NCBI RefSeq assembly: GCF_009857475.1
Contig: NZ_WWCJ01000025.1
Span: 20,672 to 84,671, forward strand
Origin: Pseudoduganella guangdongensis
GTDB lineage: Bacteria > Pseudomonadota > Gammaproteobacteria > Burkholderiales > Burkholderiaceae_D
Direction of reading: 5' to 3'
DNA: 64,000 nt
Shown: positions 8,388 to 16,425 of the stretch, piece by piece
Numbering within the stretch: position 1 is the stretch's first letter
Layout: each line of letters opens with the position of its first letter
Made by a program: the position numbers and the translations under genes
Notes under the pieces: model-generated
Told to the model about the DNA's origin: nothing
Seen by the model: the letters and a program-made list of their open reading frames with translations, nothing else
Database searches by the model: none

Positions 8388-10597
8388 AGCGACTGCGCTA
8401 CAAGGCGGGCCTGGGCGCCCATCTCGCCATCGCCTTCTGCGCGCTGGCGATCATCATGGCCGCCGCGCTGGCGGAAGTGATCGCGCGCACCGCCAGCAGT
8501 CAGGTCAAAGAGGATATCGGCAGCGCGCTGGCGGAGCTGGCGCAGCAAACGTCCGATAAGCTGGACCGCGATATGTTTGAGCGCTACCGCGAGGTGCAGC
8601 TACTGGCGCAGCGGCCCGATATGGGCTCCGCCGCCAGTGCGGCCGCGCGCCGCGCCACGCTGGAACAGCACCAGCGCAGCTATCCGCACTACGCCTGGAT
8701 CGGTCTGACCGAGCGCGATGGCAAAGTGGTCGCCGCCACCCAGGGCATGCTGGAAGGCGCCAACGTCGGCGCGCGGCCCTGGCACCGCAATGCGCTGACC
8801 GGCGTGAATGTGGGCGACGTCCACGAGGCCGTGCTGCTGGCCAAGCTGCTGCCGGCGCAGGGGCCAGAGCCGCTACGTTTCGTCGACCTCGCCTTCCCGC
8901 TGGCCGACGGCAGCGGCGTGCTGGGCGCGCACCTGTCGTGGCAATGGGCGCGCGAGCTTGAGCGTTCCGTCCTGGCGCCTGCCAGCGCGCGCCGGCAGGT
9001 AGAAGCGATCATCATCGACCGCCAGGGCAAAGTCCTGCTCGGACCAGCCGGCCTGCTCGGCAAAAACCTGCCGCCTGCCGCCGCCAAGCCGGCCTCCACG
9101 CCGGCGAGCGTCGCTGGCGACGCAGCCGGCGGCACTGGGCTCGCGGGCTACGTGGTCGAACGCTGGCCGGATGGCGGCGACTACCTGACCGGTTACGCCA
9201 GCACACGCGGCCACGGCGCCTATCCGGGCCTGGGCTGGACCGTGCTGGTGCGCCAGAGCGTGGACACCGCCTGGGCGCCCGTGCGCGCCATGCAGCACCG
9301 CGCCTGGGGCCTGGGCCTGCTGATGGCCGTGCTGTTCTCCCTCTGCGCCTACCCGCTGGCGCGCCGCATCGCCCGCCCCCTGCGCGAACTGGCCGCCGCC
9401 GCAGACCGCATCCGCCACGGCGAGGCAGCCACCCTGCCCCACCTGGCGCCTTACGGTGAGATCCAGGCCCTGAGCCGCACCCTGAACGCCCTGGTCGCCA
9501 ACCTGGAAGGCCGCGTCTCCGCCCGCACCACGCAGCTGCGCGACGCCATGCAGCGCATTGCCGCCATCATCGACAGCGCACAGGACGCCTTCATCGCCAT
9601 CGACCCCGACGGCCAAATCACCGACTGGAACCCCGCCGCCGCACGCATGTTCGGCTGGAGCCGCGAGGAAGCCATTGGCAAGAGCTATATCGAACTGCTG
9701 GTGCCGCAGCGCTTCCAGTCGCAGCAGCTCGACGCGCTGGCCGCCGCGCGCGGCAGCGACAGCGCCGCCTTCGGCCACCGCCTTCAGCGCACCCTGATCC
9801 GGCGCGACGGCGAAGAACTGGTCGTCGAAGCGACCATCAGCCGCCCCGCCAACGCCATGTTCAGTGCCTTCCTGCACGATATTTCCGAGCGCCGCCAGGT
9901 GGAGGAAATGAAGAACGAGTTCATCGCCACCGTCTCGCACGAGCTGCGCACGCCGATGACCTCGATCCGGGCCTCGCTCTCCATGCTGGCCGACGGCGGC
10001 GCCGGCGAGCTCCCGCAGGACGTGCAGCTATTGGTGAACATCGCCTACCAGAGCAGCGAGCGCCTGGTGCGGCTGGTGAACGACGTGCTCGATATCGAAA
10101 AGATCGAAGCCGGCAAAATGGAATTCCGCAACGACGAACTGCCGGTCGGGCCGCTGCTGGACGACGCGCTGGACGCCGTGCGCGGCAGCGCCGCCCAGCG
10201 CCCGGTGGAGCTGGCGCGCGAAGGCGAAGCGGCTGGTTTGAAAGTGCGCGGCGACCACGACCGCCTGGTGCAGGTGCTGGTCAACCTGCTGTCCAACGCC
10301 ATCAAATACTCGCCGCAGTACAACTGCGTGACGCTGGCCTGCGAAGGCACCCCGGAAGGCGTGCGCCTGTCGGTCAGCGACAACGGCAGCGGCATCCCGG
10401 AAGCTTTCCACTCCCGCGTGTTCGCGAAATTCGCCCAGGCCGACAGCTCGGACACACGCCTGAAGGGCGGCACCGGCTTGGGCCTCGCCATCTGCCGCGC
10501 CATCGTTGAACAGCATGGCGGCAAAATCGGCTTCGAAACTGAGGAAGGCGTCGGCACCACCTTCCACGTCACGCTGCCGGCGCTGGCTGATGGATAG
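8384..10597 (+). CDS. Membrane sensor histidine kinase, extracellular sensor plus PAS
   Basis: A 737-residue kinase. TM1 is at about residues 12-32, followed by a Cache-like periplasmic domain (residues 35-295) and TM2 near 305-325. Then come a HAMP segment (RRIARPLRELAAAADRIRHG), a PAS domain (AFIAIDPDGQITDWNPAAAR) and HisKA with phospho-accepting His in ATVSHELRTPM. The ATPase domain ends in GGTGLGLAICRAIVEQHGG. No receiver domain is fused and no response regulator is adjacent, so its partner is unknown. ATG overlaps the stop of the dehydrogenase gene. Confidence 0.93.
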   Translation: MKRLRYKAGLGAHLAIAFCALAIIMAAALAEVIARTASSQVKEDIGSALAELAQQTSDKLDRDMFERYREVQLLAQRPDMGSAASAAARRATLEQHQRSYPHYAWIGLTERDGKVVAATQGMLEGANVGARPWHRNALTGVNVGDVHEAVLLAKLLPAQGPEPLRFVDLAFPLADGSGVLGAHLSWQWARELERSVLAPASARRQVEAIIIDRQGKVLLGPAGLLGKNLPPAAAKPASTPASVAGDAAGGTGLAGYVVERWPDGGDYLTGYASTRGHGAYPGLGWTVLVRQSVDTAWAPVRAMQHRAWGLGLLMAVLFSLCAYPLARRIARPLRELAAAADRIRHGEAATLPHLAPYGEIQALSRTLNALVANLEGRVSARTTQLRDAMQRIAAIIDSAQDAFIAIDPDGQITDWNPAAARMFGWSREEAIGKSYIELLVPQRFQSQQLDALAAARGSDSAAFGHRLQRTLIRRDGEELVVEATISRPANAMFSAFLHDISERRQVEEMKNEFIATVSHELRTPMTSIRASLSMLADGGAGELPQDVQLLVNIAYQSSERLVRLVNDVLDIEKIEAGKMEFRNDELPVGPLLDDALDAVRGSAAQRPVELAREGEAAGLKVRGDHDRLVQVLVNLLSNAIKYSPQYNCVTLACEGTPEGVRLSVSDNGSGIPEAFHSRVFAKFAQADSSDTRLKGGTGLGLAICRAIVEQHGGKIGFETEEGVGTTFHVTLPALADG

Positions 10598-10649
10598 GGT
10601 TCATGAGCCTGCCACTTGTCGATTCTTGATGGCGCCAGGCGGTATTCCT

Positions 10650-11033
10650 TCAATGCGCGGCCGGCAAGTAGGCTATATTGAAACGTGACGCCAGATTAAC
10701 AAGACGTCTATCCATGGTCCAAAGCTTCGCACCTGTCGTCATAAGCGTTGAAGCCAGCAGGACCATATCAATTAGTCCACATCCCTTCCCGTAAAGAGAC
10801 TCACGTTCAATAAGCTCCCTTGTCTCACGCAGCCCCGCGAGTTGCGACGTGGCCAATAAACTCAAGTCGCTAAGTGTACGGTCTCGTGGCGACGGAGGCG
10901 TGCCACAGGCAATTTCGCCCACAATCATCGGGTGCGTAATTACTCGATCCTGGGTGAGCAAGGAAATCAGTTCAGGATTGCTGTTCCGGAAGTGGCCAAC
11001 CCACACGGACGTATCGACAAGCACTGCACTCAC
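10650..11033 (-). CDS. vapC: PIN-domain ribonuclease toxin, VapC family
   Basis: A 127-residue PIN-domain protein, predicted metal-dependent RNase toxin. Acidic residues expected of the family are visible: VDTSVWVGHF (first Asp), IVGEIACG (Glu) and the GLIDMVLLAS stretch (Asp) followed by LWTMDRRL. It starts with GTG and shares one base with the stop of the antitoxin gene (TAGTG), the classical antitoxin-first arrangement. It lies at the left edge of the low-GC island and faces the sensor kinase gene. VapC identity is by motif only; tRNA or other RNA target unknown. Confidence 0.88.
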   Translation of the reverse strand: MSAVLVDTSVWVGHFRNSNPELISLLTQDRVITHPMIVGEIACGTPPSPRDRTLSDLSLLATSQLAGLRETRELIERESLYGKGCGLIDMVLLASTLMTTGAKLWTMDRRLVNLASRFNIAYLPAAH

Positions 11034-11233
11034 TAAGTTGCCTCTGGCACGCCGCGTGGAATATCAGGCATTCCCGGCGACGCGCCGCCCAAGGCTGCCA
11101 GTCGCTGTGCGGCACGCACGCGTACGAAGGTCTTAATGGCCTCGCGGAACAGATCCGCCTTATCCATAGCCGGGTCGGCAACTTCAAGCGCCTTGTTATA
11201 CAGCTCGTCATCTATGGTTACGGTGGTTCTCAT
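11033..11233 (-). CDS. vapB: Antitoxin of VapBC-type pair (ribbon-helix-helix)
   Basis: A 66-residue antitoxin beginning MRTTVTIDDELYNKALEVAD, the beta strand and first helix of an RHH fold seen in VapB antitoxins that act on VapC and repress their own promoter. The C-terminal part (AQRLAALGGASPGMPDIPRG) would embrace the toxin. I chose this ATG because the frame extended further upstream (to 11311) lacks family similarity. Its TAG overlaps the toxin GTG by one base. Confidence 0.87.
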   Translation of the reverse strand: MRTTVTIDDELYNKALEVADPAMDKADLFREAIKTFVRVRAAQRLAALGGASPGMPDIPRGVPEAT

Positions 11234-11616
11234 GACAGCCTTCTGCGAATCGGAAATGATGTCATTTTGCATCAGCCGGGGCATCATAACAAGGAAAACC
11301 CGGAGGTCCAAATAAGATACGTGGTAATGGCGGAGCTTAATCGATCTCGTTTGAACTCCGTAACACCGGAAAGACTGCTACCACGCCCGAGTTCTTGCCT
11401 TGCAGCTTCGCGCATGGCGTGACAATGTGCGAGCCTTTCTGGCAGGCAAGATGATACTCTCTGTTGGGATGAGCGAGTTTAGGCATAAACTACTCTAAAG
11501 GACCATAGCCGGCCAAATGCGGCCGTTCAAACCAGACGGCTACCATATGCCAATTCGCGAACCTGCATGATACATTGCCAATTTGCAAATACTGATACGT
11601 TAAAATTCACAGAAAT
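11234..11616. other. Non-coding stretch between antitoxin and first array gene
   Basis: Contains the antitoxin promoter region and then about 300 bases of lower-GC sequence with no convincing ORF on either strand. The only structure I see is the first copy of the junction repeat at 11501-11528. It may hold decayed gene remnants. Confidence 0.5.
11501..11528 (+). repeat. Array junction repeat, copy 1
   Basis: Core GCCGGCCAAATGCGGCC, ending in GTTC. It precedes the first array gene. Shares CGGCCA with seven other junctions. Confidence 0.6.
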
Positions 11617-12177
11617 ATGATGTTCTTCAATCTTCCCATCAAAAGTGAGGTCCCAATAGTTGCGCCAGCTGACTCTTGCTGTAATTGTGGCTCCACTTCT
11701 AGCATACAGTCCAAAGATACCGACCTCCGTCGTATGCCCCTTATGGGATTAGCTGGCGTGGAGATTAAGGTTGTTCTGCCATTTCCATATTGTGAGATCT
11801 GCGCCATCACAGCAAACCGTCGGAGGCCATCTGTTCTGGGAGTGATCGCGGTGTCGTCGCTGTTGTCACTTATATTTGGGATGTTCTGGATTTTCTTTGG
11901 CCCACAATTACCCGAAGAGCAGATCATCTACATGGTGGTGCCTATCCTGATTGCGTTGAGTTTTTCGTTGGTGCTGGGTTCCTACGCGCTTCGGAAACGA
12001 TCGAAAGGGCAAACCAGTTTTTACCAGCCGGTCAAACTCAAGAAGACTGGACATAGGTGGCCCGCTGATGTCACAGGCCTTGAGCTCGCGTTCACGAATC
12101 CGCAATACGCTCAGAAATTTTCACTCGCAAATCAATCTGTGCTTGTCGCGAAAAAGCTAAAGGTATCAAGTGCATAG
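11617..12177 (+). CDS. Hypothetical zinc-ribbon membrane protein
   Basis: A 186-residue protein of unknown function. The N-terminal cytoplasmic part has CCNCG (residues 21-25) and a later CEIC pair, spaced like a zinc ribbon. Two hydrophobic helices follow (about residues 72-94 and 105-123: VLGVIAVSSLLSLIFGMFWI and the IYMVVPILIALSFSLVLGSY region). The C-terminal soluble tail contains GLELAFTNPQYAQKF, a pattern also seen at the end of other small two-TM zinc-ribbon proteins. Start could be the first or second of tandem ATG codons. First gene of the orphan array. Confidence 0.65.
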   Translation: MMFFNLPIKSEVPIVAPADSCCNCGSTSSIQSKDTDLRRMPLMGLAGVEIKVVLPFPYCEICAITANRRRPSVLGVIAVSSLLSLIFGMFWIFFGPQLPEEQIIYMVVPILIALSFSLVLGSYALRKRSKGQTSFYQPVKLKKTGHRWPADVTGLELAFTNPQYAQKFSLANQSVLVAKKLKVSSA

Positions 12178-12190
12178 ATGATTGCTTCTA

Positions 12191-12220
12191 GACGGCCGTC
12201 GCCGGCCAATTGCGGTCGTC
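12191..12220 (+). repeat. Array junction repeat, copy 2
   Basis: Core GCCGGCCAATTGCGGTCG, 13 bases after the stop of the preceding gene. Closest match to copy 1. Confidence 0.6.
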
Positions 12221-12283
12221 ACATAAATAGCAGGACCTGGATTCTCAAAGACAGCACGGACACAAAGACCTTTAAGTGAACTG

Positions 12284-12775
12284 ATGAACACGGTTACGAA
12301 TAAGCGATGGGCATCGGTCTACTCGAACGAAAGGCTGATCTGCATGCAAACCCATTCAGGCCTTCGCGTCTCAGCGTCCGATCCAGCTGGTTTACAGCTC
12401 ATATATGATACCAATGAGTCGCCTGAAATGCTTGGACAAGGCTTACTTCAAGCCTTAGCTGCTAGCCGTGTCTTGAACCTCGATGAGGCACGCCAGTTTT
12501 TCGAGTCGAGCAGTATGAAACAACGGTATGAAAATTGGGTCACTCGACTTTTGCAGCATGTCGGAAGCGGTGACAGAATAAAGTTGTTCGAAAAAATGAA
12601 GCACTGCTCAGTTGTATGCGAAAGCGATTTGATCTCTATTCGACCCACGATACATGATGAGATTGAGGGATGGAGTGGTTCGAAGCAGTTAGAATCGGTT
12701 CAAGTGAGTAGGCTTGCATCGGCGGCCGAAGTCGGGCAAGGCATCTTGCTTGCATTATCACGCAGCCAAGGCTAG
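12284..12775 (+). CDS. CdiI-like immunity protein (DUF1436-type), orphan
   Basis: A 163-residue soluble protein that resembles contact-dependent inhibition immunity proteins of the DUF1436 type. Points of likeness are an early SPEMLGQGLLQALAAS block, a KLFEKMKHCSVVCESDLISI strand pair, then EIEGWSG and the closing AEVGQGILLALSRS. Such proteins neutralise a cognate toxin delivered by neighbouring cells. No cdiA, cdiB, rhs or vgr gene is in the window, so it would be an orphan immunity gene. The family assignment is from pattern memory and needs a profile search. Confidence 0.55.
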   Translation: MNTVTNKRWASVYSNERLICMQTHSGLRVSASDPAGLQLIYDTNESPEMLGQGLLQALAASRVLNLDEARQFFESSSMKQRYENWVTRLLQHVGSGDRIKLFEKMKHCSVVCESDLISIRPTIHDEIEGWSGSKQLESVQVSRLASAAEVGQGILLALSRSQG

Positions 12776-12803
12776 CCTAGCTTTCGGCCAACAGCCGACA
12801 TAC
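12776..12803 (+). repeat. Array junction repeat, copy 3
   Basis: Core GCTTTCGGCCAACAGCCGAC directly after the stop of the CdiI-like gene. Confidence 0.6.
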
Positions 12804-12818
12804 GAACTTGTGAGCCAC

Positions 12819-13133
12819 ATGGAAATATATAAGCTGCGATTTTCTTTCGATCCAGGTTCTGGCGTTTGCCTTTGGTCCGAAAATGAACTGGCCAGAGATA
12901 GGTTCGGATATCCTGTTGAGTTGGACAGCCTCGAAGTTACGCCGTCTGTGAAGCAGCGGGCGGAAGAACTGATAGCACGATTTGATACGTCCCTGGATTG
13001 GAGTGCCCCGGCAGGGCCTTCACTATGGTCAGGTGTGAAACGTGAGCATTTTCTGGCTGATGCTGCCGGCTTGCTCCGGTCACTTCAGGAATGCCTAGGG
13101 GCTGGCTTTGAGATACGAGATTGCAGCCGCTGA
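12819..13133 (+). CDS. Hypothetical small protein, possible immunity type
   Basis: A 104-residue soluble protein starting MEIYKLRFSFDPGSGVCLWS. Proteins with this FDxGSGVCLWS opening followed by a DTSLDW segment occur as small stand-alone genes near polymorphic-toxin loci in my recollection, but no function is established. The start was placed at the ATG 105 bases into a longer frame because the upstream part is the preceding gene's tail and junction repeat. No signal peptide or TM helix. Confidence 0.6.
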   Translation: MEIYKLRFSFDPGSGVCLWSENELARDRFGYPVELDSLEVTPSVKQRAEELIARFDTSLDWSAPAGPSLWSGVKREHFLADAAGLLRSLQECLGAGFEIRDCSR

Positions 13134-13161
13134 CCTGGGCCGGCCATAAAAAGACACCGAC
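13134..13161 (+). repeat. Array junction repeat, copy 4
   Basis: Core GGGCCGGCCATAAAAAGAC begins immediately after the preceding TGA and ends 3 bases before the next ATG. Confidence 0.5.
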
Positions 13162-13164
13162 GAA

Positions 13165-13803
13165 ATGAATCGCCGAATGAAAGTATTCACTCTTTGGATT
13201 GCGCTTGGGTTTGCTAGCCAAGCTTGGGCAGCTGACGTGGATTGCTTTCGAGCCAGGAGCGATGGCGCTGCTTTCATAGCGGTGGACTCGCCAGAATTGC
13301 TTGCGACCGCCGCAGACCGTAGTTCTAAGACGACGTCGGTCTCATTTGGAGATCGGACGTGCGTGCTATCAGTTGCAACGGTCAATGGAGAAAAATGGGT
13401 ATTCGTTCGAGGATACTGGATAGGTATTGATCGTCGGCCTCTTCAGGGGTGGTTACCTCTTGATGTGATCGCATATCGCAATAAGCTCGTCCGTCACCAA
13501 AACGTGCGTGTGCAGGCAGTAGATGTTGAGATTGGAGATTACTTCGCCCAATACGCAGTCAAGAAGGGAGGCGCCTTTACGGTCCATCAATCGGTGTCAG
13601 AGCATAAGTGTAGGAAGTCTGAGATTCCGAATGAATATGGAGCCTGTGAGGATGTAGTCACCGTCCACGGATATTTCTATGGCAAGGGGAGACTTGCAAT
13701 CGCAGTTTCAGAAAAATATGGCGAGTTTGACATTTTCAAGCTAGCTAGCGATGGCACGTTATGCCCTTGGCAGTATGGAAATCCGCCTGATGCTTGCCGC
13801 TAG
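13165..13803 (+). CDS. Hypothetical secreted protein with SH3-like region
   Basis: A 212-residue protein with a Sec signal peptide (MNRRMKVFTLWIALGFASQAWA, cleavage after AWA near residue 22). The mature part has KWVFVRGYWIGIDRR then GWLPLDVIAY, similar to a bacterial SH3 (SH3b) strand pattern, and several cysteines that could form disulfides in the periplasm. No family recognised with confidence. It is the only clearly exported soluble protein of the array. Confidence 0.6.
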   Translation: MNRRMKVFTLWIALGFASQAWAADVDCFRARSDGAAFIAVDSPELLATAADRSSKTTSVSFGDRTCVLSVATVNGEKWVFVRGYWIGIDRRPLQGWLPLDVIAYRNKLVRHQNVRVQAVDVEIGDYFAQYAVKKGGAFTVHQSVSEHKCRKSEIPNEYGACEDVVTVHGYFYGKGRLAIAVSEKYGEFDIFKLASDGTLCPWQYGNPPDACR

Positions 13804-13830
13804 TGGCTGTAGTCAACATAGGCACCGCCT
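13804..13830 (+). repeat. Degenerate array junction repeat (copy 5)
   Basis: GGCTGTAGTCAACATAGGC lies directly after the stop. It lacks CGGCCA and matches the consensus at only about 12 of 20 positions, so it is a weak candidate placed mainly by position. Confidence 0.2.
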
Positions 13831-13910
13831 GTGAGCGGCGAAGACCAGACGAACAGACAATAAAACCAAGTGGTTGTCACCGATCGGTGGCTTCACTAGA
13901 AAGCAACGCT

Positions 13911-14336
13911 ATGCTCACCACGAGCGAAGAAAAATGGTTGAGGATCATGACATCAACCGGAGCCATACTGCCGGTTGAGGCACTGCATGGATTTTTCGAG
14001 GAATCATTGTCGCGCTGGGAGCAATATAAGGGTGCCAGGCATCCCAACTGGTCGACCGTTTTGGGCTGGATACGAATTGCGAGCGAATTCGAAATGCCGG
14101 AAGATGCCAAGGCAATTCTTGCTACTGGACCGTTAGAGCGAAGGCTTGAGGTTGCGCGAGCCTACCTGGCATGGAGCCGCCACGATTCCACTCAGGGGCA
14201 CGCAAATCCATACGAGCCGCTGCTTTCGTTCTTTCATCACGGCGGGACATGGACTCGTCCGGAAAACGGGATTCTTGATATCTATGATGCGTCGGGCGGA
14301 AAGTGTGGAGTCATTATCCAAAGGGCGAGGCCCTAA
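13911..14336 (+). CDS. Hypothetical protein, 141 aa
   Basis: Uncharacterised soluble protein starting MLTTSEEKWLRIMTSTGAIL. It has an aromatic-rich middle (SRWEQYKGARHPNWSTVLGW) and ends in a beta-rich ILDIYDASGGKCGVIIQ. The open frame extends 39 codons upstream into the previous gene, but those codons look non-coding, so the internal ATG was chosen. No domain recognised; size and company fit an immunity-type protein, which is inference only. Confidence 0.55.
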   Translation: MLTTSEEKWLRIMTSTGAILPVEALHGFFEESLSRWEQYKGARHPNWSTVLGWIRIASEFEMPEDAKAILATGPLERRLEVARAYLAWSRHDSTQGHANPYEPLLSFFHHGGTWTRPENGILDIYDASGGKCGVIIQRARP

Positions 14337-14347
14337 TCCTCATGTGT

Positions 14348-14376
14348 GAACGCCTTCGGCCAAAACCCGACACTTC
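14348..14376 (+). repeat. Array junction repeat, copy 6
   Basis: Core GCCTTCGGCCAAAACCCGAC, 11 bases after the preceding stop. Confidence 0.6.
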
Positions 14377-14396
14377 ATTGATCTACAGAAACCGCT

Positions 14397-14795
14397 TTGA
14401 ACACAACGCTACCTCTCAAGCAACTCATTAATATGCGGGTATCGCACGTCTGGTTCTCAGACCATTCGATTTGTTACCTCGAACTCGGAGCGCTGGCTCC
14501 AGGGCGCATGCGAAAGAACGGGACTGTCGGGAATCCGCGTGGTGAGGCGACCGTGTTCATGGGATACGATTGGTTCATCAAAGGATCCGACTTTGAATTC
14601 TCGCGCAAGGACCTGCACCCTCAGCAAGATAAGCTGGATGCCTTGACCACCAAAATTGTTGGCGCGTCGATTGAATCCGCATCGTTATCAGAGGGCGGCA
14701 ATGAAGTGGAAATTTCGCTGTCGGTGGGATATACGATCGCGTCCATTAGTCCTGACAATGATGGGCCAGATTGGAGCGTAACCTTCAACAAATAG
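14397..14795 (+). CDS. Hypothetical protein, 132 aa (TTG start)
   Basis: Soluble beta-rich protein of unknown function. Recognisable stretches are KQLINMRVSHVWFSDHSICY, LELGALAPG, GNPRGEATVFMGYDW and DNDGPDWSVTF. Such LELG...W layouts appear in small orphan genes of other Proteobacteria by memory, without known function. The longest frame uses TTG at 14397; an ATG 12 codons later (14433) is an alternative and neither has a strong Shine-Dalgarno sequence. Confidence 0.55.
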   Translation: MNTTLPLKQLINMRVSHVWFSDHSICYLELGALAPGRMRKNGTVGNPRGEATVFMGYDWFIKGSDFEFSRKDLHPQQDKLDALTTKIVGASIESASLSEGGNEVEISLSVGYTIASISPDNDGPDWSVTFNK

Positions 14796-14880
14796 CATTG
14801 ATTGACGGCAGGCGCGATTCCGTTCGAAGTGAGAATTCGCGGATCTTGGGCACGGGCGAAATGCTATCCTTCACGCCTCG
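14796..14880 (+). other. Short untranslated spacer before copy 7
   Basis: This is the only junction where the repeat sits far (85 bases) from the upstream stop and close to the next start. No ORF or hairpin of note. Confidence 0.4.
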
Positions 14881-14908
14881 CCGACGCTTTCGGCCAATTG
14901 CTGCCTGC
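14881..14908 (+). repeat. Array junction repeat, copy 7
   Basis: Core GCTTTCGGCCAATTGCTGCC, one of the best-preserved copies. Confidence 0.6.
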
Positions 14909-14925
14909 TAATATAGGGAAATGAA

Positions 14926-15156
14926 GTGGATCGTAATAGTGCTGAAGAGCTGATGGCCATTTATGGACGTGTCGGTGTCGCGTTGAATGATGCATGCAAT
15001 CTAGTTCACAACCTTCCAGAGACTGAGCGAGCTGAGCATATGCGCGGACTTGGTGAAGTTATGGGAGACCTCTGGTTTAAGCTCCAATTACCCGTCGTGC
15101 GTGAACATCGGGATCTGGATCCGGACGGCGATCGATTTCAAAAACGTGAAGAATAG
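14926..15156 (+). CDS. Hypothetical small acidic protein, 76 aa (GTG start)
   Basis: A short mostly helical protein (MDRNSAEELMAIYGRVGVAL then LPETERAEHMRGLGEVMGDL), acidic, with no TM segment. GTG start is preceded by an AGGGAAATGAA purine stretch. Unknown family; could be an immunity-type protein given its neighbours, without direct evidence. Confidence 0.5.
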   Translation: MDRNSAEELMAIYGRVGVALNDACNLVHNLPETERAEHMRGLGEVMGDLWFKLQLPVVREHRDLDPDGDRFQKREE

Positions 15157-15160
15157 TATT

Positions 15161-15188
15161 CGTCCCAGTCCGGCCAATACCGGACACG
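15161..15188 (+). repeat. Array junction repeat, copy 8
   Basis: Core AGTCCGGCCAATACCGGAC, 4 bases after the preceding stop; its arms GTCCGG and CCGGAC are perfectly complementary. Confidence 0.6.
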
Positions 15189-15263
15189 CAAAATTTTATT
15201 CTCAATCTGCGAAATTAATATCAGTGTAAAGCAATTGGTTACAAGAAGAGGAACACGCTCGGT

Positions 15264-15857
15264 TTGAAGATCACAACTGCGGCCGCAATTTTCTGCTTGG
15301 CCGGGATGGCTATAGGCGTCCTTACTTACGCAGCGAATCGTCCCGACTTTATTCCTACATCCGAGCTTGAATGGCCAATGGTGGCCACTTCTCTTTTAGT
15401 GATGTTCGGCCTTGCTCATTCCTTCGCGCGCAAACCTCTTGAAAAACTTAAGGACGGTTTAGAGAAGAGGAACGGCAAGACGATTGCAAGCACGATTTTA
15501 AGTTTTGCGGTTGCTGGCGCTTTCGTCTGGTTCCTTGCACTTGAGTTCTTTTCCGGTCCTTTGAGTTATCTGTCACACATGAGCATTGCTGAGACAGACG
15601 CAGTAAGAACTATTGCGGTTACCGCTGCGAGCCCATACAGTCATCGGCGTTGCCGAAATCACGCGGTCCTTCAACTGGGCGGCGATGCTATCTGGGCGTC
15701 TAGGCTTTGCCACATATCTGACCGCGAAACAGGGCAGCTCAGTCGAGGTGGAACAATCAGGGCGCATGGTGTGTTCACACGGTATGGCATGCAGATCAAG
15801 TCGTTTGAAGTTGTCTCGTCAGGAAAGGGGAACGAAGCGATTTCTATTCTAGAATAG
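15264..15857 (+). CDS. Hypothetical three-TM membrane protein (TTG start)
   Basis: A 197-residue protein. Hydrophobic helices lie at about residues 4-22, 38-54 and 76-96 (SFAVAGAFVWFLALEFF), with a basic loop between TM2 and TM3 and a soluble C-terminal half. The C-terminal part (from about residue 115) is rich in Cys, His and Arg and looks less protein-like, so a frame shift in the ancestral gene is possible. Function unknown. Confidence 0.5.
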   Translation: MKITTAAAIFCLAGMAIGVLTYAANRPDFIPTSELEWPMVATSLLVMFGLAHSFARKPLEKLKDGLEKRNGKTIASTILSFAVAGAFVWFLALEFFSGPLSYLSHMSIAETDAVRTIAVTAASPYSHRRCRNHAVLQLGGDAIWASRLCHISDRETGQLSRGGTIRAHGVFTRYGMQIKSFEVVSSGKGNEAISILE

Positions 15858-15860
15858 GAA

Positions 15861-15890
15861 AGCTACCGGTCCCGGCCATAAGCAGTCTCT
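15861..15890 (+). repeat. Array junction repeat, copy 9
   Basis: Core GGTCCCGGCCATAAGCAG, 3 bases after the preceding stop. Confidence 0.55.
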
Positions 15891-15925
15891 AGCAGGAACT
15901 GAGTTTCCAAACTAAGTAGGTGTAT

Positions 15926-16273
15926 ATGAAATTGATGAGAAATGCATTCCTAACGCTTACCCTTGTATCTTTGATAGGCGGTTGCTCCCATGCGACGCTT
16001 ACAGGTGATGCAGGATCAGTAGGAGTCACAGGGAGTGTAGTAGCTGAGCATGAAGCTCTCGGGAATGGTAAGCATATGCTAGTAGTTACAGCATCCCCGG
16101 CTTTGGCTGAAACTGAGGGGTCAATCGAGCAGCGAATACTCATCCATGCCCAACGGGAAGCTGCCCGAATCTGCACAGGAAAATTTGAATTTATCGTGAC
16201 CCCGAATGGCGTCGTTCCTCTTGCAGCAGGTTTTATGAAACGGTCACGCAGCTACGTATTTCTTTGCTCGTGA
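15926..16273 (+). CDS. Hypothetical lipoprotein, 115 aa
   Basis: Begins MKLMRNAFLTLTLVSLIGGC, a lipoprotein signal with lipobox-like IGGC near residue 20. The mature part is short, with one Cys pair (ICTGKF and the C-terminal FLCS). The start ATG at 15926 was preferred over an upstream GTG because AGTAGG lies 6 bases ahead of it. No family recognised; predicted to sit in the cell envelope. Confidence 0.6.
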   Translation: MKLMRNAFLTLTLVSLIGGCSHATLTGDAGSVGVTGSVVAEHEALGNGKHMLVVTASPALAETEGSIEQRILIHAQREAARICTGKFEFIVTPNGVVPLAAGFMKRSRSYVFLCS

Positions 16274-16302
16274 GGTATTTCAGCTGAGGAAGATTGCAGA
16301 AT

Positions 16303-16330
16303 CTGTCTTTGCCCGCCCATTGGCGGATGC
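16303..16330 (+). repeat. Degenerate array junction repeat (copy 10)
   Basis: CTTTGCCCGCCCATTGGCGG resembles the consensus in layout (GC-rich centre, complementary arms CGCCxATTGGCG) but lacks CGGCCA. Weak candidate. Confidence 0.25.
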
Positions 16331-16425
16331 TTGACGGCACCGCCGCCTGTACCCCCAGATCAGTGGCGCTAACGCCCATATGAGGACAATTGACGATCCG
16401 TCGCTTGAATAACAACTAAATCCAT

